The position numbers and the translations under genes were made by a program. Below the pieces are notes generated by a model. It did no database searches. It saw only the letters and a list, made by a program, of their open reading frames with translations, and was not told where the DNA came from. Shown here in pieces: positions 25,146 to 33,776 of a stretch of 64,000 bases of DNA. Positions within the stretch are counted from its first letter, which is position 1, and every line of letters begins with the position of its first letter. The stretch comes from CAVTTH01 sp963737545 (GTDB lineage Bacteria > Verrucomicrobiota > Verrucomicrobiia > Chthoniobacterales > UBA10450): the NCBI GenBank assembly GCA_963737545.1, contig CAVTTH010000003.1:1612001-1676000 (forward strand), in the 5' to 3' direction.

Positions 25146-26214
25146 TGTCCGGCCGCGGTGGCACCGGATCGGCGAGCGCTTCGGTAATCGGGCGACTATG
25201 CGGCGGCAGGGTTTTGGAGGCGACAGCGAGCGTGGCGACGGGCGATCGAAAATTGACCGCCGCGTCGTAGTTCTGGACTGCCTGGGCAATGGCGGCTCCC
25301 AGTTGCTGCCGGTATTGTGCCGTCGCAATCCGCTGGCCTTCGACTGGATTGCTGAGGAAGCCTCCTTCCAGAAGGACCGCCGGAATTTTAATGTTCCTTA
25401 AGACAAGGAAGCGGGCGTGGCGGACGCCGCGGTCAAAGACGGAAACGCGGGAGAGGACCGAAGCGTGAACCGCCGCCGCCAGAGCCATGTTTTGCGCATC
25501 GAGCACGTTCCCGTCACTCCGTTGAACATCGACGAAGTGACCTTCCTGAGAGGCATTGGAAACCACGCCGGCCGGCGCGAGCGCATAGCTTTCCACGCCG
25601 GCTCCGCCGCTGCTGGAGTTGAAATGAATGCTGATGAAGACTGCGTTGTGAAATCGGTTCGCGAAATCGACCCGGTCGTCGAGAGAAACCCCCACATCTG
25701 ACGAGCGCGTCATTTCCACCCGGTAACCGGCCCGCTCGAGCTGTTCGCTGGCGGCCAGCGCGACGTCGAGCGCAAAGTCCTTTTCTGTGCCCCATTGATT
25801 GGCCGCGCCCTGGTCCGTTCCGCCGTGGCCCGGATCGAGCACGACCGTGTCCACCTTTTTTCCATTCGGGATGCGATGAGGACGCATGATCGGGTCGATG
25901 ATTTTGCTTACGTCCATCGCTGAGATGATGTCTTCGTCGCCATCGGTCAGGATCGGGAAGTCGGTAAAGAAACGCACGCCGTTGATGTAGAGTTCGCTCG
26001 TGCCGGCTTGCGCACGAATGCCGCGGCGGTCGCTCCGAAGCGAAACCGTTCGGCTGACGCGGGTGTATTCGGGAAATTGATAGAACTCCGCGACGTTGCC
26101 AAACGTGACGTAGTCGCGATCCTGCTGGCGGATAATCGTCCAATCTCCACCGAATGCCGCCGTGCTCCAGACTGAAACGAGGGCGAGCACACTGAGAATC
26201 TTTTCGCCGTTCAT
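25105..26214 (-). CDS. N-acetylmuramoyl-L-alanine amidase (Amidase_3)
   Basis: Secreted zinc amidase cleaving the peptide stem from glycan. The ATG ending at 26214 gives a clean signal peptide (MNGEKILSVLALVSVWSTAAFG). After an N-terminal AMIN-like or beta domain, the catalytic domain shows DPGHGG (zinc His), a Glu in TEKDFALDVAL, SIHFNSS (zinc His) and LLEGGFLSNP (catalytic Glu). It ends in a Pro-rich tail. It is operonic with murI. Confidence 0.9.
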   Translation of the reverse strand: MNGEKILSVLALVSVWSTAAFGGDWTIIRQQDRDYVTFGNVAEFYQFPEYTRVSRTVSLRSDRRGIRAQAGTSELYINGVRFFTDFPILTDGDEDIISAMDVSKIIDPIMRPHRIPNGKKVDTVVLDPGHGGTDQGAANQWGTEKDFALDVALAASEQLERAGYRVEMTRSSDVGVSLDDRVDFANRFHNAVFISIHFNSSSGGAGVESYALAPAGVVSNASQEGHFVDVQRSDGNVLDAQNMALAAAVHASVLSRVSVFDRGVRHARFLVLRNIKIPAVLLEGGFLSNPVEGQRIATAQYRQQLGAAIAQAVQNYDAAVNFRSPVATLAVASKTLPPHSRPITEALADPVPPRPDNADQPSISISGGE

Positions 26215-26324
26215 GCAGCGGGACAGTGCCGTCACGCACCTTGTGTCGCAAGCAATTTGCCTGCCGGTCACCTCGGCGGTTTTCATTTTGCAATCGTCGC
26301 GCGCTCCCGGATGATTCCGACGCG

Positions 26325-29300
26325 ATGGCGGAACTTTCGAAAACCTACGACCCGGCGAGCGTGGAACAGAAGTGGTACGCCCGTTGGCTGGCGGATGGAT
26401 GCTTCAAGGCGGATGCGAATTCGGCGAAGCCCAAATATTCCATCGTCATGCCGCCGCCGAATGTCACCGGAGTCCTGACCCTCGGTCACGTCTTAAACAA
26501 CACGATCCAAGACATTCTCGCGCGGCGTGCTCGCATGCAAGGTAGGGAAGTGCTTTGGCTCCCCGGAACCGATCACGCCGGTATCGCAACGCAAACCGTG
26601 GTGGAAAGAATGACGCGGAAAGAGGAAGGCAAAACGCGCCATGATCTTGGCCGTGAAGAATTTCTCCGGCGCATCTGGGAATGGAAGGAAAAGCATGGCG
26701 GCATCATCATCGAGCAGCTCAAGCGGCTGGGCTGTTCGTGCGATTGGTCGCGCGCGCGTTTCACAATGGACACCGACTACTCGCGGGATGTGCAGCGCGT
26801 TTTTCTCAAGCTTTATCGCGCAGGGATGATCCGTCGAAGATACCGGATGGTGAATTGGGATCCGGTCGCGCTCACCGCGCTTTCCGATGAAGAAGTGATT
26901 CCAACGCCGCAGAAGAGTGCTCTTTACTACGTTCGCTACGAATTGGTCGATGAGCCGGGTCGGTTTCTCGAAGTGGCAACGACCCGACCGGAAACAATTA
27001 TGGCCGATGTCGCCCTGGCGGTGCATCCAGAGGACGAACGTTATCGCGCATTGATTGGACAGAAAGTTTGGCGACCGCTCGATCGCGCGGCGTTGCCGAT
27101 TATCGACGACGACGTCATCGATCCGAAGTTCGGGACTGGTATTCTCAAAGTTACACCGGCGCATGACAGGGTGGATTTCGAGATTGGTCGACGTCACAGC
27201 CTGCCGGTTATCGATGTTCTGCACCCGAACGCGAAGATTGATTGTCCGTCAGTGCCTGAGCTCGATGGTCTTGATCGCTTCGTTGGACGCAAGAAAGCGG
27301 TTGAGCTTCTAACCGAGCGAGGATTACTCGCGAAAGAGGAGCCGCATGAAAGTACGGTTGGTTTTAGCGAGCGCGCGGGTGTGCCAATCGAGCCGCGTTT
27401 GAGCGAACAATGGTTTCTGAAATATCCGCGTGTGGAGGAAGCGCGCGCTGCTATCGGTCCGGGGAGCGCACGCGGCCCGCGTGCCGCGGCGGGCGGCTCG
27501 CCCGGCGCACCGAAATCGAAAAGAGTTGAAGGCGGGCCGCCTTCAACAGCACGCGAACCGCGTGCGCTCCCCATTCGTTTTCGTCCGGCGCGCTGGGAAA
27601 ACGTTTACGAGCATTGGCTGGAAAACATTCAGGACTGGTGCATCAGCCGCCAGCTTTGGTGGGGCCATCGCATTCCGGTGTGGATTCATCGCGAGAGCAC
27701 GGCGCTCCCTGAACTTCTTCCCAAGAGATTTCTACCGGATTCCGTGGACCAATCGGGCGGGAAAGAGGTCTGCCTCTCCGGCGTTAGCGGAGCGAAAACA
27801 TTTCTTCGGTATGAAGAACTTTATAGCGACGATTCATCGCCACCAATCTACGCAGCTACAGACTCGCCAGACGAGATTAGTGAACTGGAAAAACATGGTT
27901 TCGAGCAAGATCCTGACGTCCTCGACACTTGGTTCAGCTCGTGGCTTTGGCCTTTTGCGACGATGGACGATGCAACGCGCGCGAAATTTTATCCGACGAA
28001 CGATCTCGTGACCGCGCCAGATATTATTTTTTTCTGGGTTGCACGCATGATCATGGCTGGGCTGGAATTCACTGGGCAGACGCCTTTCCGCGATGTTTTT
28101 TTCACAGGACTACTTCGCGATCAGCAAGGGCGCAAGATGTCGAAATCGTTAGGCAATTCGCCCGATCCTCTCGACCTGATCGCAAAATATGGAGCGGACG
28201 GGCTGCGCTTCGGCCTGATGCGGATTGCGCCGACCGGACAGGACATTCGGTTTGACGAAAAGCAGATTGAAGAAGGCCGCAACTTCGCGACCAAGCTTTG
28301 GAATGCATTTCGGTTTCGCGAAATGCAGGGCGGCGAACGCGAAGGAGAAATCAATCCCGCGCTGCTGACGAGTGACGACAAATGGATTTTGCTCCGGCTC
28401 GATCGCGCGATTGCAGAGGTTTCCGAGGCGCTGGATCAATATCGATTCAACGAAGCGGCGCAGACGCTTTACCGATTTTTCTGGAGTGAATTTTGCGATT
28501 GGTATCTCGAGGCGAGCAAGGCAAGTCTGGTTCCGGGGAGCGCACACGGCTCGCCTTCAACTTCTTCAACGGCGGTTGTCGCCGGTTCGCCCGGCGAGCC
28601 GCCGGGCGATGCACCCGAGCCGGGTGCGCTCCCCAGAGGAGATCTGAGCATGTCCCGCAAAGCAAATACGTTGGCCGTGATCGATTTCGTTCTCGCTCAC
28701 ACGCTGCGTCTTCTCCATCCGTATCTGCCATTCATCAGTGAGGAGTTGTGGCAGAGTTTCGGTTTTCACGCCGATCTGCCGACGAATCAAGGTGGGAGCA
28801 CGATCATGTTCGCCCGCTGGCCACAGCCTTTCGATGACGATTTCAAAACGCATTACGGTCTGAGTTCAGACGATGAAAAAGCCGCGACCGCGAAATACGA
28901 CACGGTGATTGCGGGTCGCGGTCTGCGTCGCGATGCACACATCGCCTCGAACAAACGCATCCGTTTTGTTTTGATTCCGAACGAACCGCTTCCGCCACAC
29001 GAAGCGGAGGTGGTGAAAATTTTGCTCAACGCGAAACCGTTCGAAGTAGAGAGAAACTACGAACCGCCGAAGGGAACGCCGACCGCACTGACGCCACTCG
29101 GCCGTCTTTGTCTGCCGCTCGAGGGGTTGGTTGATTTCGAAGCGGAACGGGAACGTCTTGGGAAAGAGATCGCCAGGGTGGAAGCGGAACTTGTGACTGT
29201 GCGCAAAAAACTGGCGAACGAAAATTTCGTCTCAAATGCGCCGGCGACCGTGGTTGCTGAGCATCGCCAGCGCGAGACCGATTTCGCGGAGCAGCTCGCT

Positions 29301-29333
29301 CAGCTCACGCGGATGCGGGACGAATTGAATTAA
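26325..29333 (+). CDS. valS: Valyl-tRNA synthetase with two in-frame repeat insertions
   Basis: Charges tRNA-Val. 1002 residues, longer than most bacterial ValRS. The ATG at 26325 gives MAELSKTYDPASVEQKWY. The HIGH equivalent is LGHV (53-56) and the KMSKS loop is GRKMSKSLGN at about 604. The editing domain lies between and a C-terminal coiled coil ends the chain. Two stretches foreign to the family interrupt it: residues about 379-416 (Gly/Pro/Arg-rich, between FLKYPRVEEA and FRPARWENVY) and about 737-770 (between DWYLEASKAS and ANTLAVIDFV). Each is encoded by a GC-rich palindrome with GGGGAGCGCAC ends, and the frame stays open through both. Both positions are loops in the normal enzyme, so activity is likely preserved (inference). 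Confidence 0.93.
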   Translation: MAELSKTYDPASVEQKWYARWLADGCFKADANSAKPKYSIVMPPPNVTGVLTLGHVLNNTIQDILARRARMQGREVLWLPGTDHAGIATQTVVERMTRKEEGKTRHDLGREEFLRRIWEWKEKHGGIIIEQLKRLGCSCDWSRARFTMDTDYSRDVQRVFLKLYRAGMIRRRYRMVNWDPVALTALSDEEVIPTPQKSALYYVRYELVDEPGRFLEVATTRPETIMADVALAVHPEDERYRALIGQKVWRPLDRAALPIIDDDVIDPKFGTGILKVTPAHDRVDFEIGRRHSLPVIDVLHPNAKIDCPSVPELDGLDRFVGRKKAVELLTERGLLAKEEPHESTVGFSERAGVPIEPRLSEQWFLKYPRVEEARAAIGPGSARGPRAAAGGSPGAPKSKRVEGGPPSTAREPRALPIRFRPARWENVYEHWLENIQDWCISRQLWWGHRIPVWIHRESTALPELLPKRFLPDSVDQSGGKEVCLSGVSGAKTFLRYEELYSDDSSPPIYAATDSPDEISELEKHGFEQDPDVLDTWFSSWLWPFATMDDATRAKFYPTNDLVTAPDIIFFWVARMIMAGLEFTGQTPFRDVFFTGLLRDQQGRKMSKSLGNSPDPLDLIAKYGADGLRFGLMRIAPTGQDIRFDEKQIEEGRNFATKLWNAFRFREMQGGEREGEINPALLTSDDKWILLRLDRAIAEVSEALDQYRFNEAAQTLYRFFWSEFCDWYLEASKASLVPGSAHGSPSTSSTAVVAGSPGEPPGDAPEPGALPRGDLSMSRKANTLAVIDFVLAHTLRLLHPYLPFISEELWQSFGFHADLPTNQGGSTIMFARWPQPFDDDFKTHYGLSSDDEKAATAKYDTVIAGRGLRRDAHIASNKRIRFVLIPNEPLPPHEAEVVKILLNAKPFEVERNYEPPKGTPTALTPLGRLCLPLEGLVDFEAERERLGKEIARVEAELVTVRKKLANENFVSNAPATVVAEHRQRETDFAEQLAQLTRMRDELN
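27461..27572. repeat. GGGGAGCGCACGCGG palindromic element inside valS (1)
   Basis: 112-bp element with perfect 15-bp terminal inverted repeats GGGGAGCGCACGCGG (27461-27475) and CCGCGTGCGCTCCCC (27558-27572). An internal hairpin, GTTGAAGGCGG..CCGCCTTCAAC, lies at 27526-27548. It is translated in frame as part of ValRS. Confidence 0.85.
28535..28634. repeat. GGGGAGCGCAC palindromic element inside valS (2)
   Basis: 100-bp element whose 18-bp ends (28535-28552 and 28617-28634) are inverted repeats with one mismatch, sharing GGGGAGCGCAC with element 1. It is translated in frame. Confidence 0.83.
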
Positions 29334-30030
29334 AGACGACGCGGCTTTCTTTGATCTCAGCGCCGCGTTTCTCAAAGTATTCCTTCAGCTCCGGCGTGTA
29401 ACAGGTGCCGTCGTATTCACGATTCAATTCGAGCCAGATCCGTCCGCGCCCGGTGAGATGACGCTTCAAATCGTCGAGAAAAAATTCCCATTCGCGCGGA
29501 CCCCAGAGCGCTTCGCTCTTGTGGCCGTTAAAGCAAATCATGTGGGCGGTGATGACATCGAACTTCGGGCCGAGATCGGGGAGAGGCGTGAACGCCTCGA
29601 CCCGCCAGGTGGTGCGCCGCACACCGAGGAGCTGCGTCGTCTCCGCAAACATCGGATAGTTATCGAGATCGATGCCGACGGCGTCGTGACCGAGCAACGT
29701 GCAGATGTAGAGGAAATAACCGGTCCCGCTGCCGATATCGAGAATCCGGCGGCGCGCGCCGAGATCGAGCTCGAGGTCGCGCACGCGCTGGAGATTGGCA
29801 TCGATCCAACGGGGCAATTGGAGGTACTTCGGCGCCTCTTCGCCGGGATCGTCCATTCCGTATCGGGCCCGGATCTTTTCAAACTTTTCGCGATCGATGG
29901 TGCGGATGATTTGATCAACATCGAGATTCCTCGGCTTGCGCCGTCGCAGAAGCGCGCGCCGCACCCGTTGCCTGGCGCTTTCATAGGCGCGGCCGTTGAA
30001 AACCTTTCCGAGCTTGTGAGACAGATTCAC
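29305..30030 (-). CDS. SAM-dependent methyltransferase, class I
   Basis: 241 residues. The SAM-binding motif I is ILDIGSGTGYFLYI at about residues 95-108, followed by VGIDLDNYPMF (motif II acidic) and PKFDVITAHMICFNG. The basic N-terminus may contact a polar substrate. The substrate is unknown. It converges on valS with a 29-bp overlap of the 3' ends. Confidence 0.8.
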   Translation of the reverse strand: MNLSHKLGKVFNGRAYESARQRVRRALLRRRKPRNLDVDQIIRTIDREKFEKIRARYGMDDPGEEAPKYLQLPRWIDANLQRVRDLELDLGARRRILDIGSGTGYFLYICTLLGHDAVGIDLDNYPMFAETTQLLGVRRTTWRVEAFTPLPDLGPKFDVITAHMICFNGHKSEALWGPREWEFFLDDLKRHLTGRGRIWLELNREYDGTCYTPELKEYFEKRGAEIKESRVVFNSIRPASA

Positions 30031-30154
30031 GAGTTTTGGCGGGGCGGGTTCGTAAGACAGCCGACCGTCGCTGTCAAATGTGGATGACGCCCGATCGCGC
30101 TTGCAAAGCGTTTTCGCTAGAATAAGCAGAACAGATCAGGAGAGAATTACGGCG

Positions 30155-32197
30155 ATGAACGTTTGGAGAAAGCTGCTGTGGTTACTGGTGGGCGTCCTGG
30201 GAGCGGGCGCCGTCGCCGTGCTGGCGCTTTCGCGGGACGAACAAATCAGCGCGCTTTGGATCATCGTTGCCGGCATGTGCACGCTGGCGATCAGTTACCG
30301 GTTCTATAGCAAATGGCTCGCGGCCAAAGTTCTGGTCTTGAACGACGCGCGAGCGACGCCGGCGATCGTGCAGGAGGACGGAAAAGATTTTGTGCCGACG
30401 AATCGCTGGATGGTTTTCGGCCATCATTTTGCCGCCATCGCCGGACCGGGACCACTCGTTGGGCCGGTGCTGGCGGCGCAGTTTGGTTTTCTGCCGGGCA
30501 CACTTTGGATTTTGATCGGGGCCACACTCGGCGGCGGCGTGCACGATATGATTGTGCTCTTCAGTTCGGTGCGCCGGCGCGGAAAGACGCTCGGGCAAAT
30601 GGTAAAGGAGGAAATCGGCACGGGCGTGGGTGTTCTCGCTCTCGTCAGCGTCCTTGCGATCATGATCATTCTCATCGCTGTGCTCGCGCTCGTCGTGGTG
30701 CAGGCATTGGCAAAAAGCCCGTGGGGTGTGTTCACTATCGCAACAACCATTCCGGTCGCGTTTATCATGGGGCTGGGTTTGCGTACCGGAAAAATAAATG
30801 TCGGCTGGGTTACCGCATTCGGACTTGTCGGACTCGCGTTCGCGGTTTGGGGCGGTCAATTTCTGGTGCACTATCCGACAATCGAAAACTGGTTTCGGCA
30901 GGATGCGAAATGGCTGGCCTGGGCGCTGATGCTGTACGGCCTGGCGGCGTCGATTCTGCCGGTGTGGATGCTGCTCACGCCGCGAGACTATCTCAGCACG
31001 TTTTTGAAATTGGGGACGGTCGCGGCACTGGCGGTCGCAGTCGTTGTTTTACGGCCGACGCTCCTGATGCCTTCGATTTCCCGTTTCGTTGATGGCTCCG
31101 GACCCGTGTTTGCCGGGCCGGTCTTCCCGTTTGTTTGCATCACGATCGCCTGTGGTGCGGTTTCCGGGTTTCACTCGCTCATCGCCTCCGGCACGACGCC
31201 GAAAATGGTTGAGCGCGAAGCGAGCATTCGCAGTATCGGCTACGGCGCGATGGTGACGGAGATGATGGTGGCTTTGATGGCGATGATCGCGGCGTGCGTG
31301 TTACAGCCTGGTGAATATTTCGCGATCAACACGAAAGGCGCGCCGTCGGAAGTAGTCGCGAAAATCAGCGCTTCCGGATTCTCGGTAACAGAGCAGGGGA
31401 TGACGCAACTTGCGGCCGACCTTGGCGAGAAAACAATGTTCGGTCGCGCCGGCGGCGCACCTACTTTCGCGGTGGGAATGGCGCACATGTTTTCGCGCAT
31501 TTCCCCGAGTCCCACTGCGATGGCGCTCTGGTATCACTTCGCAATCATGTTCGAGGCGCTTTTTATTCTGACGACTCTCGATGCCGGCACGCGTGTCGGG
31601 CGGTTCCTGCTTCAGGATCTTCTCGGTAACGTGTGGCGACCGTTGGGCAACACCCGTTCGTGGACCGCAAACTTTTTCGCCAGCGTGTTGCTGGTCGGGG
31701 CGTGGGGCTGGTTCCTGTACCAAGGCGTGCTCGATCCGCTCGGCGGTATCAATAGTCTGTGGCCACTCTTCGGTCTGGCGAATCAACTGCTTTCCGTGAT
31801 CGCGCTTTGTCTCGGCACGAGCATCCTGATCAAGATGGGGAAGGCGCGCTACAGTTTCGTCACCCTCGCGCCGCTTGTTTTCATGTGCGTCGTCACGTTT
31901 TCCGCCGGGTACATCAAAGTCTTTTCTCCGGATCCGAAACTCGGATTTTTCAGCGGCGCTCAATCGCTTGCCGCCAGCGCGAGCACCGCCGATCCCGAAA
32001 AGGCGGCGCAGCTGATCAGGCAGGCGGACGTTTGGAGAATCGATGCATTTGTGGCGCTGGTCTTTCTCGCCCTCGTCTTTTTGCTCGTGGCGGGATGTGC
32101 CCGGGAATGGTGGCGGTTGCTTCGCGGGACAAAACCGGTCGTCTTGCACGAGAGCGAATTCATTCCCCTGGCCCAAATCGGGTCGGCGGCCAGCTAG
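30155..32197 (+). CDS. cstA: Carbon starvation protein A / peptide-pyruvate transporter
   Basis: Multi-spanning inner-membrane transporter of 680 residues. The ATG at 30155 has an AGGAGA site about 13 bases upstream. CstA-family segments include TNRWMVFGHHFAAIAGPGPLVGP, GGGVHDMIVLFSSVRR, FHSLIASGTTPKMV and GRFLLQDLLGN. In E. coli CstA takes up peptides and related proteins take pyruvate. The substrate here is undetermined. The final helix and short cytoplasmic tail end at GSAAS. Confidence 0.9.
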   Translation: MNVWRKLLWLLVGVLGAGAVAVLALSRDEQISALWIIVAGMCTLAISYRFYSKWLAAKVLVLNDARATPAIVQEDGKDFVPTNRWMVFGHHFAAIAGPGPLVGPVLAAQFGFLPGTLWILIGATLGGGVHDMIVLFSSVRRRGKTLGQMVKEEIGTGVGVLALVSVLAIMIILIAVLALVVVQALAKSPWGVFTIATTIPVAFIMGLGLRTGKINVGWVTAFGLVGLAFAVWGGQFLVHYPTIENWFRQDAKWLAWALMLYGLAASILPVWMLLTPRDYLSTFLKLGTVAALAVAVVVLRPTLLMPSISRFVDGSGPVFAGPVFPFVCITIACGAVSGFHSLIASGTTPKMVEREASIRSIGYGAMVTEMMVALMAMIAACVLQPGEYFAINTKGAPSEVVAKISASGFSVTEQGMTQLAADLGEKTMFGRAGGAPTFAVGMAHMFSRISPSPTAMALWYHFAIMFEALFILTTLDAGTRVGRFLLQDLLGNVWRPLGNTRSWTANFFASVLLVGAWGWFLYQGVLDPLGGINSLWPLFGLANQLLSVIALCLGTSILIKMGKARYSFVTLAPLVFMCVVTFSAGYIKVFSPDPKLGFFSGAQSLAASASTADPEKAAQLIRQADVWRIDAFVALVFLALVFLLVAGCAREWWRLLRGTKPVVLHESEFIPLAQIGSAAS

Positions 32198-32399
32198 TGA
32201 TTGAACCTTCGGATTCTTTGGTTAGCGGAGATTGCCAATTAATCCGTTGACAAGGTATGGCGCTCTTCGCAAGTTCTCGGTTCGCCTTTTCGTAACGATG
32301 CTCGCTTCTCGTCTTCTCCCCACCGCTATCGCAGGCAATTCGCCGGCCATTCTTCGGTTTCCGACGGAAGCGATCCCTGCCGTCCGTTCCCTGCGCAAT

Positions 32400-32618
32400 A
32401 TGACCACTCAACTCCTGCAAGAAGCAGCCCAAGTGATCCCGAATCAACAACTCTTGATTAACGTCGTTTCAAAGCGCGTTCGTCAACTTGGCCTCGGGCA
32501 TCGCCCGCTGGTCGAAGTCACGTCTCATCGTTCGCTCACTGACATTGCATTGCGGGAGATTATCGCCGGCAAACTCACTTTCGAGTCGACTCAGGAAAAG
32601 CCTGCCGACGCAGCCTAG
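32400..32618 (+). CDS. rpoZ: RNA polymerase omega subunit
   Basis: 72-residue small subunit that aids RNA polymerase assembly. The ATG at 32400 starts MTTQLLQEAAQVIPNQQ, then LLINVVSKRVRQLGLG and DIALREIIAGKLTFE, the conserved omega core. The longer ORF upstream has no ribosome site. It is followed by smpB. Confidence 0.8.
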   Translation: MTTQLLQEAAQVIPNQQLLINVVSKRVRQLGLGHRPLVEVTSHRSLTDIALREIIAGKLTFESTQEKPADAA

Positions 32619-32703
32619 CCGGGCGATAGGGCAGATTTCCTGCGTGGGATCTGGCTCGACCGACGCGATTGAGCCCTGATGCCTCCAGCGTAAGCTTTTC
32701 GTC

Positions 32704-33165
32704 ATGGCCGCCGAATCGATCGTCAATCGCAAGGCGCTCCGCGATTTTCACATTTTGGAGCGTTATGAGGCCGGCATCGAGCTCAAGGGGAGCGAAGTAA
32801 AGTCGATCAGGGCCGGCAAGGCGAACATCAGCGACGCATTCGCGCGCATCGAGAACGGCCAGGCGTTCATGTATAACGCCGATATCCAGCCGTACGCGCA
32901 AGCCAGCCATGATGTCCCGGCGCCGAAGCGCGTGCGCCGCCTGCTCCTGCACCGCCATGAAATCGACAAGCTTCACGGCCTAACGAATATCGACGGCCGG
33001 GCGTTGGTCATCCTGAGCCTCTACTGGAAGAAAGGACACCTTAAAACGGAGCTCGGTGTCGCGACGGGAAAAGTCGCGCACGATAAGCGGGCTGACTTGA
33101 AGAAGCGGGCGACGGATCGAGAGACCGAGCGGGAAGTTGCGCGTTTCAATCGGAAACACGGATGA
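32704..33165 (+). CDS. smpB: SsrA-binding protein
   Basis: Binds the tRNA-like domain of tmRNA and delivers it to stalled ribosomes. 153 residues with the canonical start (NRKALRDFHILERYEAGIELKGSEVKSIR) and the C-terminal tail rich in Lys/Arg that enters the mRNA channel. The partner tmRNA is at 48.0 kb in this window. The stop overlaps the thpR start by 4 bp. Confidence 0.96.
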   Translation: MAAESIVNRKALRDFHILERYEAGIELKGSEVKSIRAGKANISDAFARIENGQAFMYNADIQPYAQASHDVPAPKRVRRLLLHRHEIDKLHGLTNIDGRALVILSLYWKKGHLKTELGVATGKVAHDKRADLKKRATDRETEREVARFNRKHG

Positions 33166-33710
33166 GAGGAGAGACGAAGCGCCTTTTCGTCTGCATTGAA
33201 CTACCGGATTCCGTGAAAGGCAGGCTGACCGCGCTCGATCCCAATCTGCGTGGCGTGCGCTGGCTCCGGTCTGAGCAAATGCACCTCACTCTCAGTTTCC
33301 TTGGAGAAGTTGCGAGCGAAGCTGAGGCGAAACTGCGTCGGGCGCTGGTTACGATCAGGGTCGCGCCATTTTTTCTTTCGGTCAGCGGCGTTGGAACGTT
33401 TCCGGCGAAAGGCCGGCCGAAAATAATCTGGATCGGCGTCGGCACCGGGCACCCGCATCTGTTTCAGCTGCACAAACGCGTGCAAGACGCCGTGCTTGCC
33501 GCGGAGTTGGAACCGGATCTTCGTCCCTGGCATCCGCATATGACGCTGGCCCGCTGTCAGAATGTCTCCGCGCAATCAATCCGGCCATTTCTGAAAGCAC
33601 AGGCCGAATTCGATGCGGGATTGATTCACGTCGAAAGCTTTTCTCTCAATTCCAGCGCGCTCATGCCCGCCGGCTCAGTCTACACGCGCGAGCTTCTTAT
33701 CAGTCTGTAG
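33162..33710 (+). CDS. thpR: RNA 2',3'-cyclic phosphodiesterase (2H family)
   Basis: Opens 2',3'-cyclic phosphate ends and is historically called 2'-5' RNA ligase. The two H-x-T-x motifs are H41-LTL and HPHMTLAR, placed as in LigT. It is coupled to smpB by an ATGA overlap. Its TAG stop (33708-33710) is part of the TGTAG end of the palindromic element that follows. Confidence 0.9.
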   Translation: MRGETKRLFVCIELPDSVKGRLTALDPNLRGVRWLRSEQMHLTLSFLGEVASEAEAKLRRALVTIRVAPFFLSVSGVGTFPAKGRPKIIWIGVGTGHPHLFQLHKRVQDAVLAAELEPDLRPWHPHMTLARCQNVSAQSIRPFLKAQAEFDAGLIHVESFSLNSSALMPAGSVYTRELLISL

Positions 33711-33776
33711 CGGCGGTCTCTGACCGCCGATCATTCTCCTATAAGATGGAGACGGCGGTCAGAGACCGCCGCTACA
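33706..33776. repeat. TGTAGCGGCGG palindrome that supplies stop codons to both neighbours
   Basis: A perfect 23-bp inverted repeat (33706-33728 and 33754-33776) surrounds a 25-bp centre. Each arm is itself a GGCGGTC-TCT-GACCGCC-type hairpin. The TAG in each TGTAG end is the stop codon of thpR (plus) and of the MFS gene (minus). It is likely a bidirectional terminator. Confidence 0.85.
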
